A stretch of 9,239 nucleotides of DNA from Candidatus Pacearchaeota archaeon (GCA_016186375.1 JACPLS010000078.1:1-9239); one strand, 5' to 3'. Counted from the stretch's first letter, positions 1-6,013 are shown. Notes: a model not told the origin generated them from the letters alone. A program made the numbers and translations.

Positions 1-317
1 CCAGATTGGGTATCGGATTAGCAGTTTTAGTAGCCCTATTGATATTAGTTGGATTATTTATTAGCCAAGAATCTATGAAAAAATGGGCGCAATATGTACT
101 TATGGGAGTTGGAGTTTTAATATTCATAATTATCTTAGCAAAAAGTTTTGAGAGGTTTGGATTTTATAATACAGGATTTGGGAATTATGCAGGATGGATA
201 ATTGGAGCTGTTTTAATAATAGGAGTTATAATAGCGGTTGCTACAAGCGGGCCAAGCGATCCGGATAGTTCGAAAGGTGGAGAGTTTGTAACTTTCCATA
301 GGCCTGATAAATGGTGA
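1..317 (+). CDS. Small multi-span membrane protein, 5' end cut by window edge
   Basis: The reading frame is open to the left edge of the window, so the true start may lie upstream. The first in-window candidate is a TTG at position 6, which would give 103 residues. Counting from that TTG, three hydrophobic segments are visible, at about residues 3-20, 28-45 and 61-80. A short hydrophilic, probably cytoplasmic tail rich in Ser, Asp and Lys ends in HRPDKW. I recognise no family or catalytic motif. The stop codon (315-317) lies inside the Shine-Dalgarno sequence of the next gene, 7 nt before its ATG, so the two membrane proteins are almost certainly co-transcribed and translationally linked. Function is unknown. 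A role near the secretion machinery encoded further along is possible but unsupported. Confidence 0.7.
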   Translation, partial: RLGIGLAVLVALLILVGLFISQESMKKWAQYVLMGVGVLIFIIILAKSFERFGFYNTGFGNYAGWIIGAVLIIGVIIAVATSGPSDPDSSKGGEFVTFHRPDKW

Positions 318-318
318 T
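313..318 (+). promoter_or_regulatory. Shine-Dalgarno sequence of the 179-residue membrane protein
   Basis: GGTGAT matches the archaeal anti-Shine-Dalgarno core and sits 6 nt before the ATG at 325. It overlaps the TGA stop of the upstream gene, which fixes the downstream start and indicates coupled translation within an operon. Confidence 0.7.
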
Positions 319-324
319 AAGAGA

Positions 325-864
325 ATGGCACAAGTAGCAGATTTATCTGGAATTGAATATTTTCTCCCAATATTGAGTTTCTTAGTTGTCTTTATTATTG
401 TTTTTGCTGTGCTGAACAAGACGAAAATTATAGGGGAGAATAAATGGTGGCAGCTTTTTGTTTCTTTTGTTCTTGCAACGATTTTTGTTTCTGCTGCTGG
501 AGCGAGGGACTATGTTTTGAATATTATTCCATGGTTTACTGTATTAATTGTTAGTTTTGTACTTATATTGGCAGTAGTTGCATTTATAGGTAAACCAATT
601 GAAAATATGAACAAGGGATTAGGGATTGCTTTTGTTGTAATATTAATTTTGGCATTTGTTGTTTCAGCAATTTTTGTTTTTTCTGATTACATCGGGCCTT
701 ATTTGCCATGGAGCCAGGGATATGGAAGTGGTGGAAATCAAAATGTCTTGGGAGTTTTAGACTGGATTTTTTCTCCAAGAGTTTTTGGGGCAATTTTGCT
801 TTTAATTGTGTCTGCTCTTGTGAGCTGGGTTTTGGTGAAAGCTGGCGGGGAAAAGAAGAAATAG
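325..864 (+). CDS. Five-span membrane protein of unknown function
   Basis: This is a 179-residue hydrophobic protein with about five predicted membrane segments, at residues 11-30, 42-60, 69-88, 98-119 and 152-172. Between segments four and five lies a Gly/Ser/Asn-rich loop (about 121-140), and the C-terminus is a basic tail (GGEKKK), probably cytoplasmic. The N-terminal part, with a short amphipathic start, one helix, and a polar 'NKTK..GENKWW' turn, resembles hypothetical membrane proteins I associate with DPANN genomes, but I can assign no function. The start is well supported by a GGTGAT Shine-Dalgarno 6 nt upstream, overlapping the stop of the preceding membrane gene. The next gene has its own promoter, so the operon probably ends here. 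It could be part of a membrane complex with its partner; no active-site pattern argues for an enzyme. Confidence 0.8.
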   Translation: MAQVADLSGIEYFLPILSFLVVFIIVFAVLNKTKIIGENKWWQLFVSFVLATIFVSAAGARDYVLNIIPWFTVLIVSFVLILAVVAFIGKPIENMNKGLGIAFVVILILAFVVSAIFVFSDYIGPYLPWSQGYGSGGNQNVLGVLDWIFSPRVFGAILLLIVSALVSWVLVKAGGEKKK

Positions 865-898
865 ATTTCTTATTATAAGCAATAAAGAATACAAATGT

Positions 899-907
899 TT
901 TTAATAT
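899..907 (+). promoter_or_regulatory. TATA box for the 98-residue protein gene
   Basis: TTTAATATA lies 20-28 nt before the ATG at 927. That is the distance expected if transcription starts at or next to the start codon, giving a leaderless mRNA. No Shine-Dalgarno is present between box and ATG. The region is AT-rich, so chance resemblance is possible. Confidence 0.5.
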
Positions 908-926
908 AATTTTATTAAGTAAATAA

Positions 927-1223
927 ATGGTAAATATCGTTGGTTTAAGTGAAAAAGAAAAAGAAGATAGGGAAAGGTTAAGCAAATTGGTTTCTTTAGC
1001 TAAAGGATTTATTCCTAATGCGGAAATAATAACAATGGAAAGTAGTCATAGTTATTTTTCATTAAAATTAGAAGAGGGAAGAATACCGGTTTTTATTAGG
1101 AGTAGAGGGCAAATTGATATTGATGTTGATAAACCAGATTTGTTTAACTACGCCATTAATTTAGCTGAGTATTTAGAAAAACAAGGCATGGGAACATTAA
1201 CTGTTAAGAAAACTTACGAATAG
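927..1223 (+). CDS. Small soluble alpha/beta hypothetical protein
   Basis: This 98-residue protein has no membrane segment and no signal peptide. The first 30 residues are charged and helical (KEKEDRERLSKLVSLAKGF). They are followed by alternating hydrophobic stretches that look like beta strands (AEIITME, SYFSLKLEE, RIPVFIRSRG, QIDIDVD), then a helix (about residues 71-87) and a last strand ending in KKTYE. The pattern suggests a compact helix, beta-sheet, helix fold, but I do not recognise the family and see no metal-binding or catalytic signature. A TATA box 20-28 nt upstream and the lack of a Shine-Dalgarno point to a monocistronic leaderless mRNA. It is separated by 38 nt from the toxin-antitoxin operon, which has its own promoter, so there is no evidence that it belongs to that module. 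Confidence 0.75.
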   Translation: MVNIVGLSEKEKEDRERLSKLVSLAKGFIPNAEIITMESSHSYFSLKLEEGRIPVFIRSRGQIDIDVDKPDLFNYAINLAEYLEKQGMGTLTVKKTYE

Positions 1224-1231
1224 AGAGAAAG

Positions 1232-1240
1232 ATTTAAATA
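1232..1240 (+). promoter_or_regulatory. TATA box of the toxin-antitoxin operon
   Basis: ATTTAAATA lies 22-30 nt before the antitoxin ATG at 1262, the spacing expected for a leaderless archaeal transcript. Its last two bases are the first two of the palindrome at 1239-1254, so a protein bound there would be well placed to block TBP/TFB or RNA polymerase. Confidence 0.6.
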
Positions 1241-1254
1241 AGTGAGTTCACTTA
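1239..1254 (+). promoter_or_regulatory. Palindromic operator, probable antitoxin autoregulation site
   Basis: A perfect inverted repeat, TAAGTGA-GT-TCACTTA (7-bp arms, 2-nt centre), lies between the TATA box and the antitoxin start codon. Ribbon-helix-helix antitoxins typically bind such short palindromes as dimers and repress their own operon, more strongly with toxin bound. The symmetry is seen directly; that the antitoxin is the ligand is inferred from position and family. Confidence 0.55.
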
Positions 1255-1261
1255 ATTTTAA

Positions 1262-1492
1262 ATGACTAACATAACTCTTTCAATTGATGATGAAGTGTAT
1301 AAGAGAATGAAGAATTATTCTGAAATAAAATGGAGCGAATTTGTTAGAATGTGCATAAAAAAAAGAATTATTGAATTAGAAACACTTCAAAACCATCCAA
1401 ATAGCGAGAGCATTATGACTATGTTAGCTTCTGAAGATGTTTTGAAAAAAGATTGGAATAATGAATTAGATGAAAGGTGGAATAATGTTTAA
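1262..1492 (+). CDS. Ribbon-helix-helix antitoxin of a MazF-type module
   Basis: This is a 76-residue protein. Residues 1-38 have the ribbon-helix-helix pattern of VapB/CopG-like antitoxins: a strand (NITLSIDDEVY) that would pair with its twin and contact the DNA major groove, then two helices around the SEIKWSEFVR segment. The C-terminal half is acidic and Trp-containing (about 57-76, DVLKKDWNNELDERWNNV), like the flexible tails by which MazF-partner antitoxins wrap and block the toxin. The gene overlaps the toxin gene by 8 nt, and a 16-bp palindrome in the promoter is the likely operator. The N-terminal half resembles archaeal antitoxins usually paired with PIN-domain VapC toxins, whereas the partner here is MazF-like, so it is a mixed pairing. 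The family call is firm; the partner assignment rests on gene overlap. Confidence 0.82.
   Translation: MTNITLSIDDEVYKRMKNYSEIKWSEFVRMCIKKRIIELETLQNHPNSESIMTMLASEDVLKKDWNNELDERWNNV
1475..1479 (+). promoter_or_regulatory. Shine-Dalgarno sequence that decides the toxin start
   Basis: AGGTG inside the antitoxin coding sequence lies 5 nt before the ATG at 1485. This favours 1485 over the in-frame ATG at 1470, which lies upstream of the Shine-Dalgarno itself. Confidence 0.6.
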
Positions 1493-1814
1493 TCAAAAAG
1501 AGATTGTTTTAATTCACTTTCCTTATTCAGATTTAACATTCTCTAAAAAGAGACCAGCACTAATTATTTCCAATGAAAAAATTAATAAAACACAAGATCG
1601 AATTTGTTGTCTAATAACAACCAAGCCTCATAAAGAAGATTTAATGTTATCAAAAGACTCTTTTGAGGAAGGTATACTTCCCTTCAAGAGTTTCGTTAAA
1701 GCACACAGGATATTTACAATTCATGAAAAAATAATTATAAAAAAATTATGTAAAATTAACAGTGATTTTCATGATTCTGTCATAAAGAAGATTAATGAGT
1801 ATGTTAAATTGTGA
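1485..1814 (+). CDS. MazF/PemK-like endoribonuclease toxin
   Basis: From the ATG at 1485 this is a 109-residue protein, the usual size for MazF/PemK toxins, which are small SH3-like beta-barrels that cleave RNA at specific short sequences. Family features in order: an N-terminal strand EIVLIHFPYSDL (residues 6-17); the SKKRPALIIS loop-strand with conserved Arg23-Pro24; a central strand with LITT (43-46) at the place of the conserved Ser/Thr; the GIL-PFKSFVKAHRIFTI segment (63-79); and a C-terminal helix. Arg23 and Thr45 or Thr46 are at the positions of known MazF catalytic residues. Five extra residues would be added by the ATG at 1470, but the Shine-Dalgarno favours 1485. The start lies within the last codons of the antitoxin, an arrangement that lets antitoxin be made first. 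No frameshift or internal stop is seen, so it is probably active. Confidence 0.85.
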   Translation: MFNQKEIVLIHFPYSDLTFSKKRPALIISNEKINKTQDRICCLITTKPHKEDLMLSKDSFEEGILPFKSFVKAHRIFTIHEKIIIKKLCKINSDFHDSVIKKINEYVKL

Positions 1815-1842
1815 GGATATATGTGTTATTTTTAAATTAAAT

Positions 1843-2619
1843 CTATATAATTTCTTTGTAGTTATCTTTGAAGTTTGTTGACGAAGAAGTGGTTTTTTTA
1901 TTTAAAAGAGACTTAAATGATTTTTGTGTTTCAATCATTTCAGACTTAATGTCTTCGATATTTTGTAACTGTGAGCCAACTTTTTGCAAAATTGAAAGCT
2001 CAAGGCGGTCAATTATTTTTTCTATTCTTTTTACGCGGTCATCAATGAGAGATATTTTCGTTTCTAAAATTGATCGAAGATCCAGGACTGCTTCTATCTT
2101 GCTTTTGAGAGGAGAGATTTTTTCGAGAAGAACTTGTTCTGCTATATCAGATATTGCATCTGCTTCTGTGCCGTATTGCGGATAGGATTGGTATTGTGGG
2201 TATTGATTATAATCTTGCGGGTATGAAGATTGTTGTTCTTCTGGGTATGCTGGAGGAGCAAATTCTTGTTGTGGCTGTTGAGGTTGCTCTTGCTGTTGTT
2301 GTGAAGGGGCTGGTTGTTCAGCCTGATCCGATTGATCTTCTGTTTTTTGTGCTTCCTGTGATTCTGACCCTAAAACAGATGGTTGCATACCCTGTGTTTG
2401 AGACATTAGTTGGGTCATTGTCTGTTCTTTAGGCATTGGAGCTGACGCAGAGGAATCTTCCATAACTGCAGGTGCATCTACAGCCTGTTTTATTTTTGTT
2501 TGAGCAAGAGAATTATTTATTTCAGAATAGGGAATACCTTTTTCGGCAAGAGAATTTATAATGTCTTGTTCTGTATAACCTTCTTGCTGCATTTTCCGTA
2601 TATCTTCTAGTGTTCCCAT
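1843..2619 (-). CDS. Coiled-coil protein with Gln/Pro-rich linker, probable pilus-motor accessory
   Basis: A 258-residue soluble protein in three parts. Residues 1-46 form a small helical domain (EDIRKMQQEGYTEQDI, then KGIPYSEINNSL), reminiscent of UBA-like or winged-helix-type folds. Residues about 50-150 are a low-complexity linker very rich in Gln, Pro, Ser and Tyr, including runs such as SQQQQEQPQQPQQ and repeated YPQ/QYPQY motifs. Residues 152-242 are a long charged coiled coil (heptads through SKIEAVLDLRSILETKI and DDRVKRIEKIIDRLEL). I associate this C-terminal type with DPANN proteins encoded beside type IV pilus ATPases; it recalls the cytoplasmic ArlC/D/E scaffold of the archaellum, but homology is not shown. 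It follows the other coiled-coil gene by 19 nt on the same strand. A TATA-like ATTTAAAT 23-30 nt ahead of the ATG (in the tail of the upstream gene) could give it an extra promoter; no Shine-Dalgarno is visible. Confidence 0.75.
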   Translation of the reverse strand: MGTLEDIRKMQQEGYTEQDIINSLAEKGIPYSEINNSLAQTKIKQAVDAPAVMEDSSASAPMPKEQTMTQLMSQTQGMQPSVLGSESQEAQKTEDQSDQAEQPAPSQQQQEQPQQPQQEFAPPAYPEEQQSSYPQDYNQYPQYQSYPQYGTEADAISDIAEQVLLEKISPLKSKIEAVLDLRSILETKISLIDDRVKRIEKIIDRLELSILQKVGSQLQNIEDIKSEMIETQKSFKSLLNKKTTSSSTNFKDNYKEII

Positions 2620-2638
2620 CTTTTTTATTTTAATTTAT

Positions 2639-2962
2639 TTAATTTAAATCTTTATTATTTTTTTCTCTAAAAAGGTCAAATTGTCTTTGTAAGATTGAAA
2701 GGTCTTCTTTTCTTGCAAATTTTTCTATTTGTTCTGTAATATTTGAAAGAATTTCTTTAATGCGTGTGTTTTCTTCTTTTAAAATGAGTAGGGAATTTTT
2801 AATATCTCGTATATCGGAAATAGATTTTTCTTTTTCATTTATTATTGTTTGGCCAATCAGGAGAACTCTTTCTCTTAGGAGACGCATTTGATCTTCTTGG
2901 TCTCGTAGGCGCATTTGGCCGCCTGAATAAAATTGCTGGACTGTAGCAGGGTTTTCTTCCAT
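2639..2962 (-). CDS. Short coiled-coil protein divergent from the pilus-type ATPase
   Basis: This 107-residue protein is predicted to be almost entirely helical after a short N-terminus. Residues about 18-36 (RLRDQEDQMRLLRERVLLIG) form a charged amphipathic helix. Residues 40-102 are a continuous coiled coil with many Lys, Glu and Ile (DIRDIKNSLLILKEE, then KEILSNITEQIEKFARKEDL). There is no membrane segment and no signal peptide. I recall similar DPANN proteins encoded next to type II/IV secretion ATPases, so a scaffold or regulator of the ATPase is a reasonable inference, comparable in role to archaellum ArlC-type proteins. It is divergent from the ATPase gene across a 136-bp intergenic region holding both promoters, and is followed after 19 nt by the larger coiled-coil gene, presumably in one transcript. 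Confidence 0.75.
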   Translation of the reverse strand: MEENPATVQQFYSGGQMRLRDQEDQMRLLRERVLLIGQTIINEKEKSISDIRDIKNSLLILKEENTRIKEILSNITEQIEKFARKEDLSILQRQFDLFREKNNKDLN

Positions 2963-2983
2963 AATAATTAAAGGAAAGAGAGG

Positions 2984-2991
2984 TTTAAAAT
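2984..2991 (-). promoter_or_regulatory. TATA box for the coiled-coil gene pair
   Basis: On the minus strand ATTTTAAA lies 21-29 nt before the ATG at 2962, consistent with a leaderless or near-leaderless transcript. The box for the divergent ATPase gene lies about 80 bp away, so the two units could share regulation. Confidence 0.5.
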
Positions 2992-3071
2992 GGTTTGGAT
3001 TTTAATTCTTTATAAAATGAGAAGAAAGAAAAACGAAATGTATTAATAGATAGGAAATTAAGAATTCATAG

Positions 3072-3080
3072 ATATATAAA
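3072..3080 (+). promoter_or_regulatory. TATA box for the secretion ATPase gene
   Basis: ATATATAAA is a very good archaeal TATA box, 18-27 nt before the ATG at 3099. The stretch between box and ATG is entirely purine (A and G) and includes GAGG, which could act as a weak ribosome binding site if transcription starts early. Otherwise the mRNA is leaderless. Confidence 0.6.
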
Positions 3081-3098
3081 AGAAGAGGAAAAGAGAAA

Positions 3099-5372
3099 AT
3101 GATATTTAATGAAAAGAGTGCGCCGTTTGCGACTGAAATTGAGAGAAGGCAGGGAGAGGATGTTCTTTATATTAATTTGCTGAAGACAGATATTATTCCA
3201 AGCATTGCAGATGATGCGAGAATGATGGAGAGAGTTATTGATGCTTTGGCAGATAATCCAAATGTATCTAGAATTGTTTTTGTTCAACAAAGAAATTATA
3301 ATTATCATTTTGAACAAATAAGTCTTCTTGCTGAAATAGCAAGAGTTTACCATTTTCTTGTTAAGCAGGAACAAATTTTGTCAATGAAGACTCTTAGCTT
3401 ATTTGGAAATGCTGCCGAAATTTTTTCAGAGATAAGGTATTTTCTGGGGCTTTTAAAACAAGATCCTATTAGCTGTTATGTAAGATTAAAAAGGAAAATC
3501 GCTGCTTTGCATGATGAAATTGCCAATAGAGGTATTGGAGCCAGTGGAGAAAGCAGAGGATATTTAAGGTTGTTAGAAAGATTTTTAGGTCTTTTAGAAC
3601 AGGCTAAACTGATCAAAATTTATCTTGAGAAGTATCTCGATGTTTCAATTGATGGAAGGGAGATTTATAAAAGGCTTTTTAGACCAGATATTTTGCCAAA
3701 TTTTACTTTTACTAGATTAATGGCACAGATGCCAGAAAAAGCAGAAATGATAGACCAATATAATGTACAATTTGACTTAGAAAGCGCTAGTGTGACGATA
3801 TTGAAAAAGGAAAACGAGCCAAAATATTATTATCATGTTCTTCCTCCCGAATATGTTTTAAGTGAAGAACAATATTTTTTATTGCATCTAGCTAGAGGAG
3901 TTTTGATAGAATACAGGCCGAAAGCAGAAGAGTTTATAGATCCGGAAAAGACGAGGCAAGTTTTTTTTAATGTTGCAAAGGATTTATTAGGAGAGCTGGC
4001 ACAAAGCAAGAAGATTAATTTAAATTATCGGGAATTAATAAATTTGGCAAGGATATTAGTCAGATACACTATAGGATATGGGCTTATTGAAGTTGTTCTC
4101 GCGGATAAAAGACTTCAGGATGTTGTTTTGAATGCACCTATATCCCAAAATCCTATTTTTGTAAGGCATGAGAAATACGATGAATGTGTGACAAATATTT
4201 TACCTAGTTTTGAAGATGCCGAGTCGTGGGCAACAAAATTAAGATTGCAATCTGGAAGGCCGCTTGATGAAGCAAATCCTGTTTTGGACAGTGACTTGGC
4301 CTTTGGAAATGTGAGAGCAAGAGTTGCCGCCGTTAAAGAACCATTATCTCCTAGTGGATTAGCTTTTGCATTTAGAAGACATAGAGATGAACCGTGGACT
4401 TTGCCTCTTTTTATTAAGAATAAAATGATTAATTCTTTTACCGCAGGGTTATTAAGTTTTTTGATTGATGGTAATAGAAGCTTGCTTGTAGCAGGTTCAA
4501 GAAGTTCAGGAAAAACTTCGGTTTTGGGAGCATTGATGCTGGAAATTATGTCGAAATACAGAACAATTGTCATTGAAGATACACCTGAACTTAGTGTTGA
4601 TGCTATGAGAAAAATAGGATATGATATTTTAAGAATGAAAGTTAGGAGCGCACTAGTTGAGGGTTCAACTGAAATAGAAGCCTCTGAAGGAATAAGAACC
4701 AGCCTAAGATTAGGAGACAGTGCGCTTATTGTTGGAGAAGTTAGAAGTTTAGAAGCCAAGGCATTGTGGGAAGCGATGAGAGTAGGTGCATTGGCAAATG
4801 TAGTTGCAGGAACAATACATGGAGATTCGCCTTATGGAGTTTTTGATAGAGTTGTAAATGATCTAGGAGTTCCAGCAACTAGCTTCAAAGCAACAGATTT
4901 AATTGTTATTGCTAATCCTGTCAAGACACCAGATGGGCTTCATTCAAACAGAAGAGTTATAAGTCTCACAGAAGTAAGAAAAAAATGGATAAAAGATCCA
5001 TTAGAAGAAGCTGGATTTGTGGATTTACTAAGATATAATGTTGATAAGGATGAATTAGAACCAACAGCAGAATTAATTAATGGAGACTCTGAAATAATTA
5101 AAGCAATAGCTTCAGGAGTTAAAGGATGGGCAGGAAATTGGGATGCGGTTTATGACAATATATTATTAAGGGGGAAATGTAAACAAGAGATTGTGTTTGC
5201 TGCAGAACAACTGGGAAAACCACAACTTTTAGAAGCGGCTTTTAATGTAATGGCTAATAACGCTTTTCATCGCATAAGCGATGAAGCTAGAGAAGAAAAA
5301 GGTCTTCCATGGAGCGAGGATGTTTTTCCAAGATGGAAAAAGTGGATGTATGATATGGCAAAGGAGTTTTAA
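3099..5372 (+). CDS. GspE/VirB11-family secretion ATPase (type IV pilus/archaellum-like)
   Basis: A 757-residue cytoplasmic motor ATPase of the T2SSE family, expected to form a hexamer at the membrane platform and drive filament assembly or secretion by ATP hydrolysis. The family core spans about 310-605. RLQSGRPLDE (382-391) and RVA..KEPLSPSG (408-420) belong to the linker/N2 region. Walker A is GSRSSGKTS (466-474) with Lys472. The Asp box is VIEDTPEL (491-498). Walker B is ALIVGEVR (542-549) with catalytic Glu547. The His box is GTIHGDS (571-577) with His574. All catalytic elements are intact. The N-terminal 250 residues are unusual and include a long helical hairpin (about 100-185); typical archaellum ATPases are near 500-550 residues, so this one carries extra sequence at both ends. 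It is divergent from two coiled-coil genes. Its probable partner platform is the TadC-like protein at 6867-9029 (-). Whether the machine builds pili, an archaellum-like filament or a secretion pore cannot be told. Confidence 0.93.
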   Translation: MIFNEKSAPFATEIERRQGEDVLYINLLKTDIIPSIADDARMMERVIDALADNPNVSRIVFVQQRNYNYHFEQISLLAEIARVYHFLVKQEQILSMKTLSLFGNAAEIFSEIRYFLGLLKQDPISCYVRLKRKIAALHDEIANRGIGASGESRGYLRLLERFLGLLEQAKLIKIYLEKYLDVSIDGREIYKRLFRPDILPNFTFTRLMAQMPEKAEMIDQYNVQFDLESASVTILKKENEPKYYYHVLPPEYVLSEEQYFLLHLARGVLIEYRPKAEEFIDPEKTRQVFFNVAKDLLGELAQSKKINLNYRELINLARILVRYTIGYGLIEVVLADKRLQDVVLNAPISQNPIFVRHEKYDECVTNILPSFEDAESWATKLRLQSGRPLDEANPVLDSDLAFGNVRARVAAVKEPLSPSGLAFAFRRHRDEPWTLPLFIKNKMINSFTAGLLSFLIDGNRSLLVAGSRSSGKTSVLGALMLEIMSKYRTIVIEDTPELSVDAMRKIGYDILRMKVRSALVEGSTEIEASEGIRTSLRLGDSALIVGEVRSLEAKALWEAMRVGALANVVAGTIHGDSPYGVFDRVVNDLGVPATSFKATDLIVIANPVKTPDGLHSNRRVISLTEVRKKWIKDPLEEAGFVDLLRYNVDKDELEPTAELINGDSEIIKAIASGVKGWAGNWDAVYDNILLRGKCKQEIVFAAEQLGKPQLLEAAFNVMANNAFHRISDEAREEKGLPWSEDVFPRWKKWMYDMAKEF

Positions 5373-5668
5373 GGATTTTTATTTTTTATTTTGTCTTTTA
5401 TCCAAAAAATGATTATACCTAACGCTGTATAAAACAAGAATACTAGAATTATTGTAAAGATTGTAGATACAAAGTAATTTATTTTAGTATAATCAAATAT
5501 ATTTAATGTAAATATTGTAGCAGGCACAGCAATAAATGTTAGAGAAACAAGAAACATCTCCAACTGACCTATCCACTTACCAAATAGTAAAATTAACACA
5601 ACAACTAATAAGTAAAAAGATGCTAGGATTATTCCTAGTAATAAACTCTTTCTTAGCCAATTTGGCAT
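5369..5668 (-). CDS. Small three-span membrane protein, convergent with the ATPase
   Basis: A 99-residue hydrophobic protein with three likely membrane helices, at about residues 8-30, 36-56 and 66-90. The N-terminus is short and positively charged (MPNWLRKS) and the C-terminal tail is Lys/Asn-rich (KDKIKNKNP). No catalytic motif is visible and I do not recognise the family. It converges with the ATPase gene and overlaps it by 4 nt: the palindromic TTAA at 5369-5372 supplies both stop codons. The Lys/Asn-rich tail is antisense to the T-rich stretch that probably terminates the ATPase mRNA, so this tail may be constrained by, or derived from, that element. No clean promoter is seen; a weak TATA-like AT stretch lies at about 5705-5716. 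The smooth three-helix pattern makes it credible as a gene. Confidence 0.65.
   Translation of the reverse strand: MPNWLRKSLLLGIILASFYLLVVVLILLFGKWIGQLEMFLVSLTFIAVPATIFTLNIFDYTKINYFVSTIFTIILVFLFYTALGIIIFWIKDKIKNKNP
5376..5399 (+). terminator. Oligo-T terminator of the ATPase gene
   Basis: Runs of five and six T followed by further T-rich sequence start 4 nt after the ATPase stop. Archaeal RNA polymerase terminates at such U-rich tracts without needing a hairpin. The tract lies within the 3' end of the convergent small membrane protein gene. Confidence 0.55.
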
Positions 5669-5783
5669 ATCTTTTCAAGTTATAATTTTTTATTGTATTT
5701 AGAGTATTTAATTATATCTTTCAAAGAACTATTGATGATATTATTGCTAGAAAGTTTTAGTGAATTAGCGAAGAAGTTTTAGG

Positions 5784-5857
5784 TTTCCGACTAGGAAAAA
5801 AGTCATCGGTATTTCAAATACCGAAAAAAGGCGAAAATCGGTATCCTGAATACTGAT
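5784..5857. repeat. Three consecutive short hairpins, two sharing a stem sequence
   Basis: In the gap between 5669 and 6289 there are three small inverted repeats in a row, each with a 5-nt loop: TTTCC-GACTA-GGAAA (5784-5798); TCGGTAT-TTCAA-ATACCGA (5806-5824), which as DNA is a 19-bp near-perfect palindrome around C5815; and ATCGGTAT-CCTGA-ATACTGAT (5837-5857). The octamer ATCGGTAT recurs after exactly 32 bp. In the last stem one pair is G-T, which would still pair as G-U in RNA. The 3' arm of the second hairpin can instead pair with the 5' arm of the third (7 bp), so alternative folds are possible. This could be a small RNA, a regulatory leader or a protein-binding array. Confidence 0.5.
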
Positions 5858-5882
5858 GGAATGAATATACAGACGCGGGTTG

Positions 5883-5888
5883 TTTTTT
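5883..5888 (+). terminator. T6 tract downstream of the hairpin cluster
   Basis: Six T residues occur 25 nt after the last hairpin. With a TATA-like stretch at about 5705-5716 this would fit the end of a short plus-strand RNA of roughly 150 nt, but no direct evidence of transcription exists. Confidence 0.25.
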
Positions 5889-6013
5889 ATTATCTGTTTT
5901 CCTTAGCGGATTTAATGTTTAGGAAATAGAAAAATGCAAAAAAATTATTAAGGAAATGAAGAAATTTATAGGTAAATCATGATACTTTACTCTAATATTT
6001 GCTTTACTTTGAA

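Noticed and set aside
185..419. Two minus-strand frames across the first two membrane genes
   Set aside because: They are antisense to the coupled membrane-protein pair; no ribosome binding site, promoter or protein-like pattern.
584..985. Minus-strand frame of 133 codons over the end of the 179-residue gene and the start of the next gene
   Set aside because: It overlaps two better supported genes and its peptide is low-complexity Lys/Leu/Ser, as expected from the reverse strand of AT-rich coding DNA.
1470..1484. Upstream ATG as toxin start
   Set aside because: The Shine-Dalgarno AGGTG lies after this ATG and 5 nt before the ATG at 1485, which also fits the usual MazF N-terminus better.
1868..2432. 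Plus-strand frames opposite the Gln/Pro-rich coiled-coil gene
   Set aside because: They arise from the antisense of Gln- and Pro-rich codons. The minus-strand frame has coherent domain architecture and operon context.
3066..3374. Minus-strand frame of 102 codons opposite the ATPase N-terminus
   Set aside because: It is a shadow frame covering the ATPase promoter and start, with no recognisable features.
4115..4759. Antisense open frame of 214 codons inside the ATPase gene
   Set aside because: It is a shadow of the strongly supported T2SSE core; the peptide is Ser/Leu/Ile-rich without motifs and has no promoter.
5690..5769. Plus-strand open stretch encoding a hydrophobic peptide ending ESFSELAKKF
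   Set aside because: No start codon except an internal ATG that leaves a very short peptide; Leu/Ile richness is expected from AT-rich DNA.
5732..5856. Possible C/D-box small RNA (TTGATGA near 5732 and CTGA at 5846 or 5853)
   Set aside because: Box spacing of about 110 nt is too long, the C box has a mismatch, and no matching C'/D' pair or terminal stem was found.
5784..5857. CRISPR-like array
   Set aside because: Only two copies of an 8-bp repeat, each part of its own short hairpin, and no cas genes; this does not meet the pattern of repeats and unique spacers.
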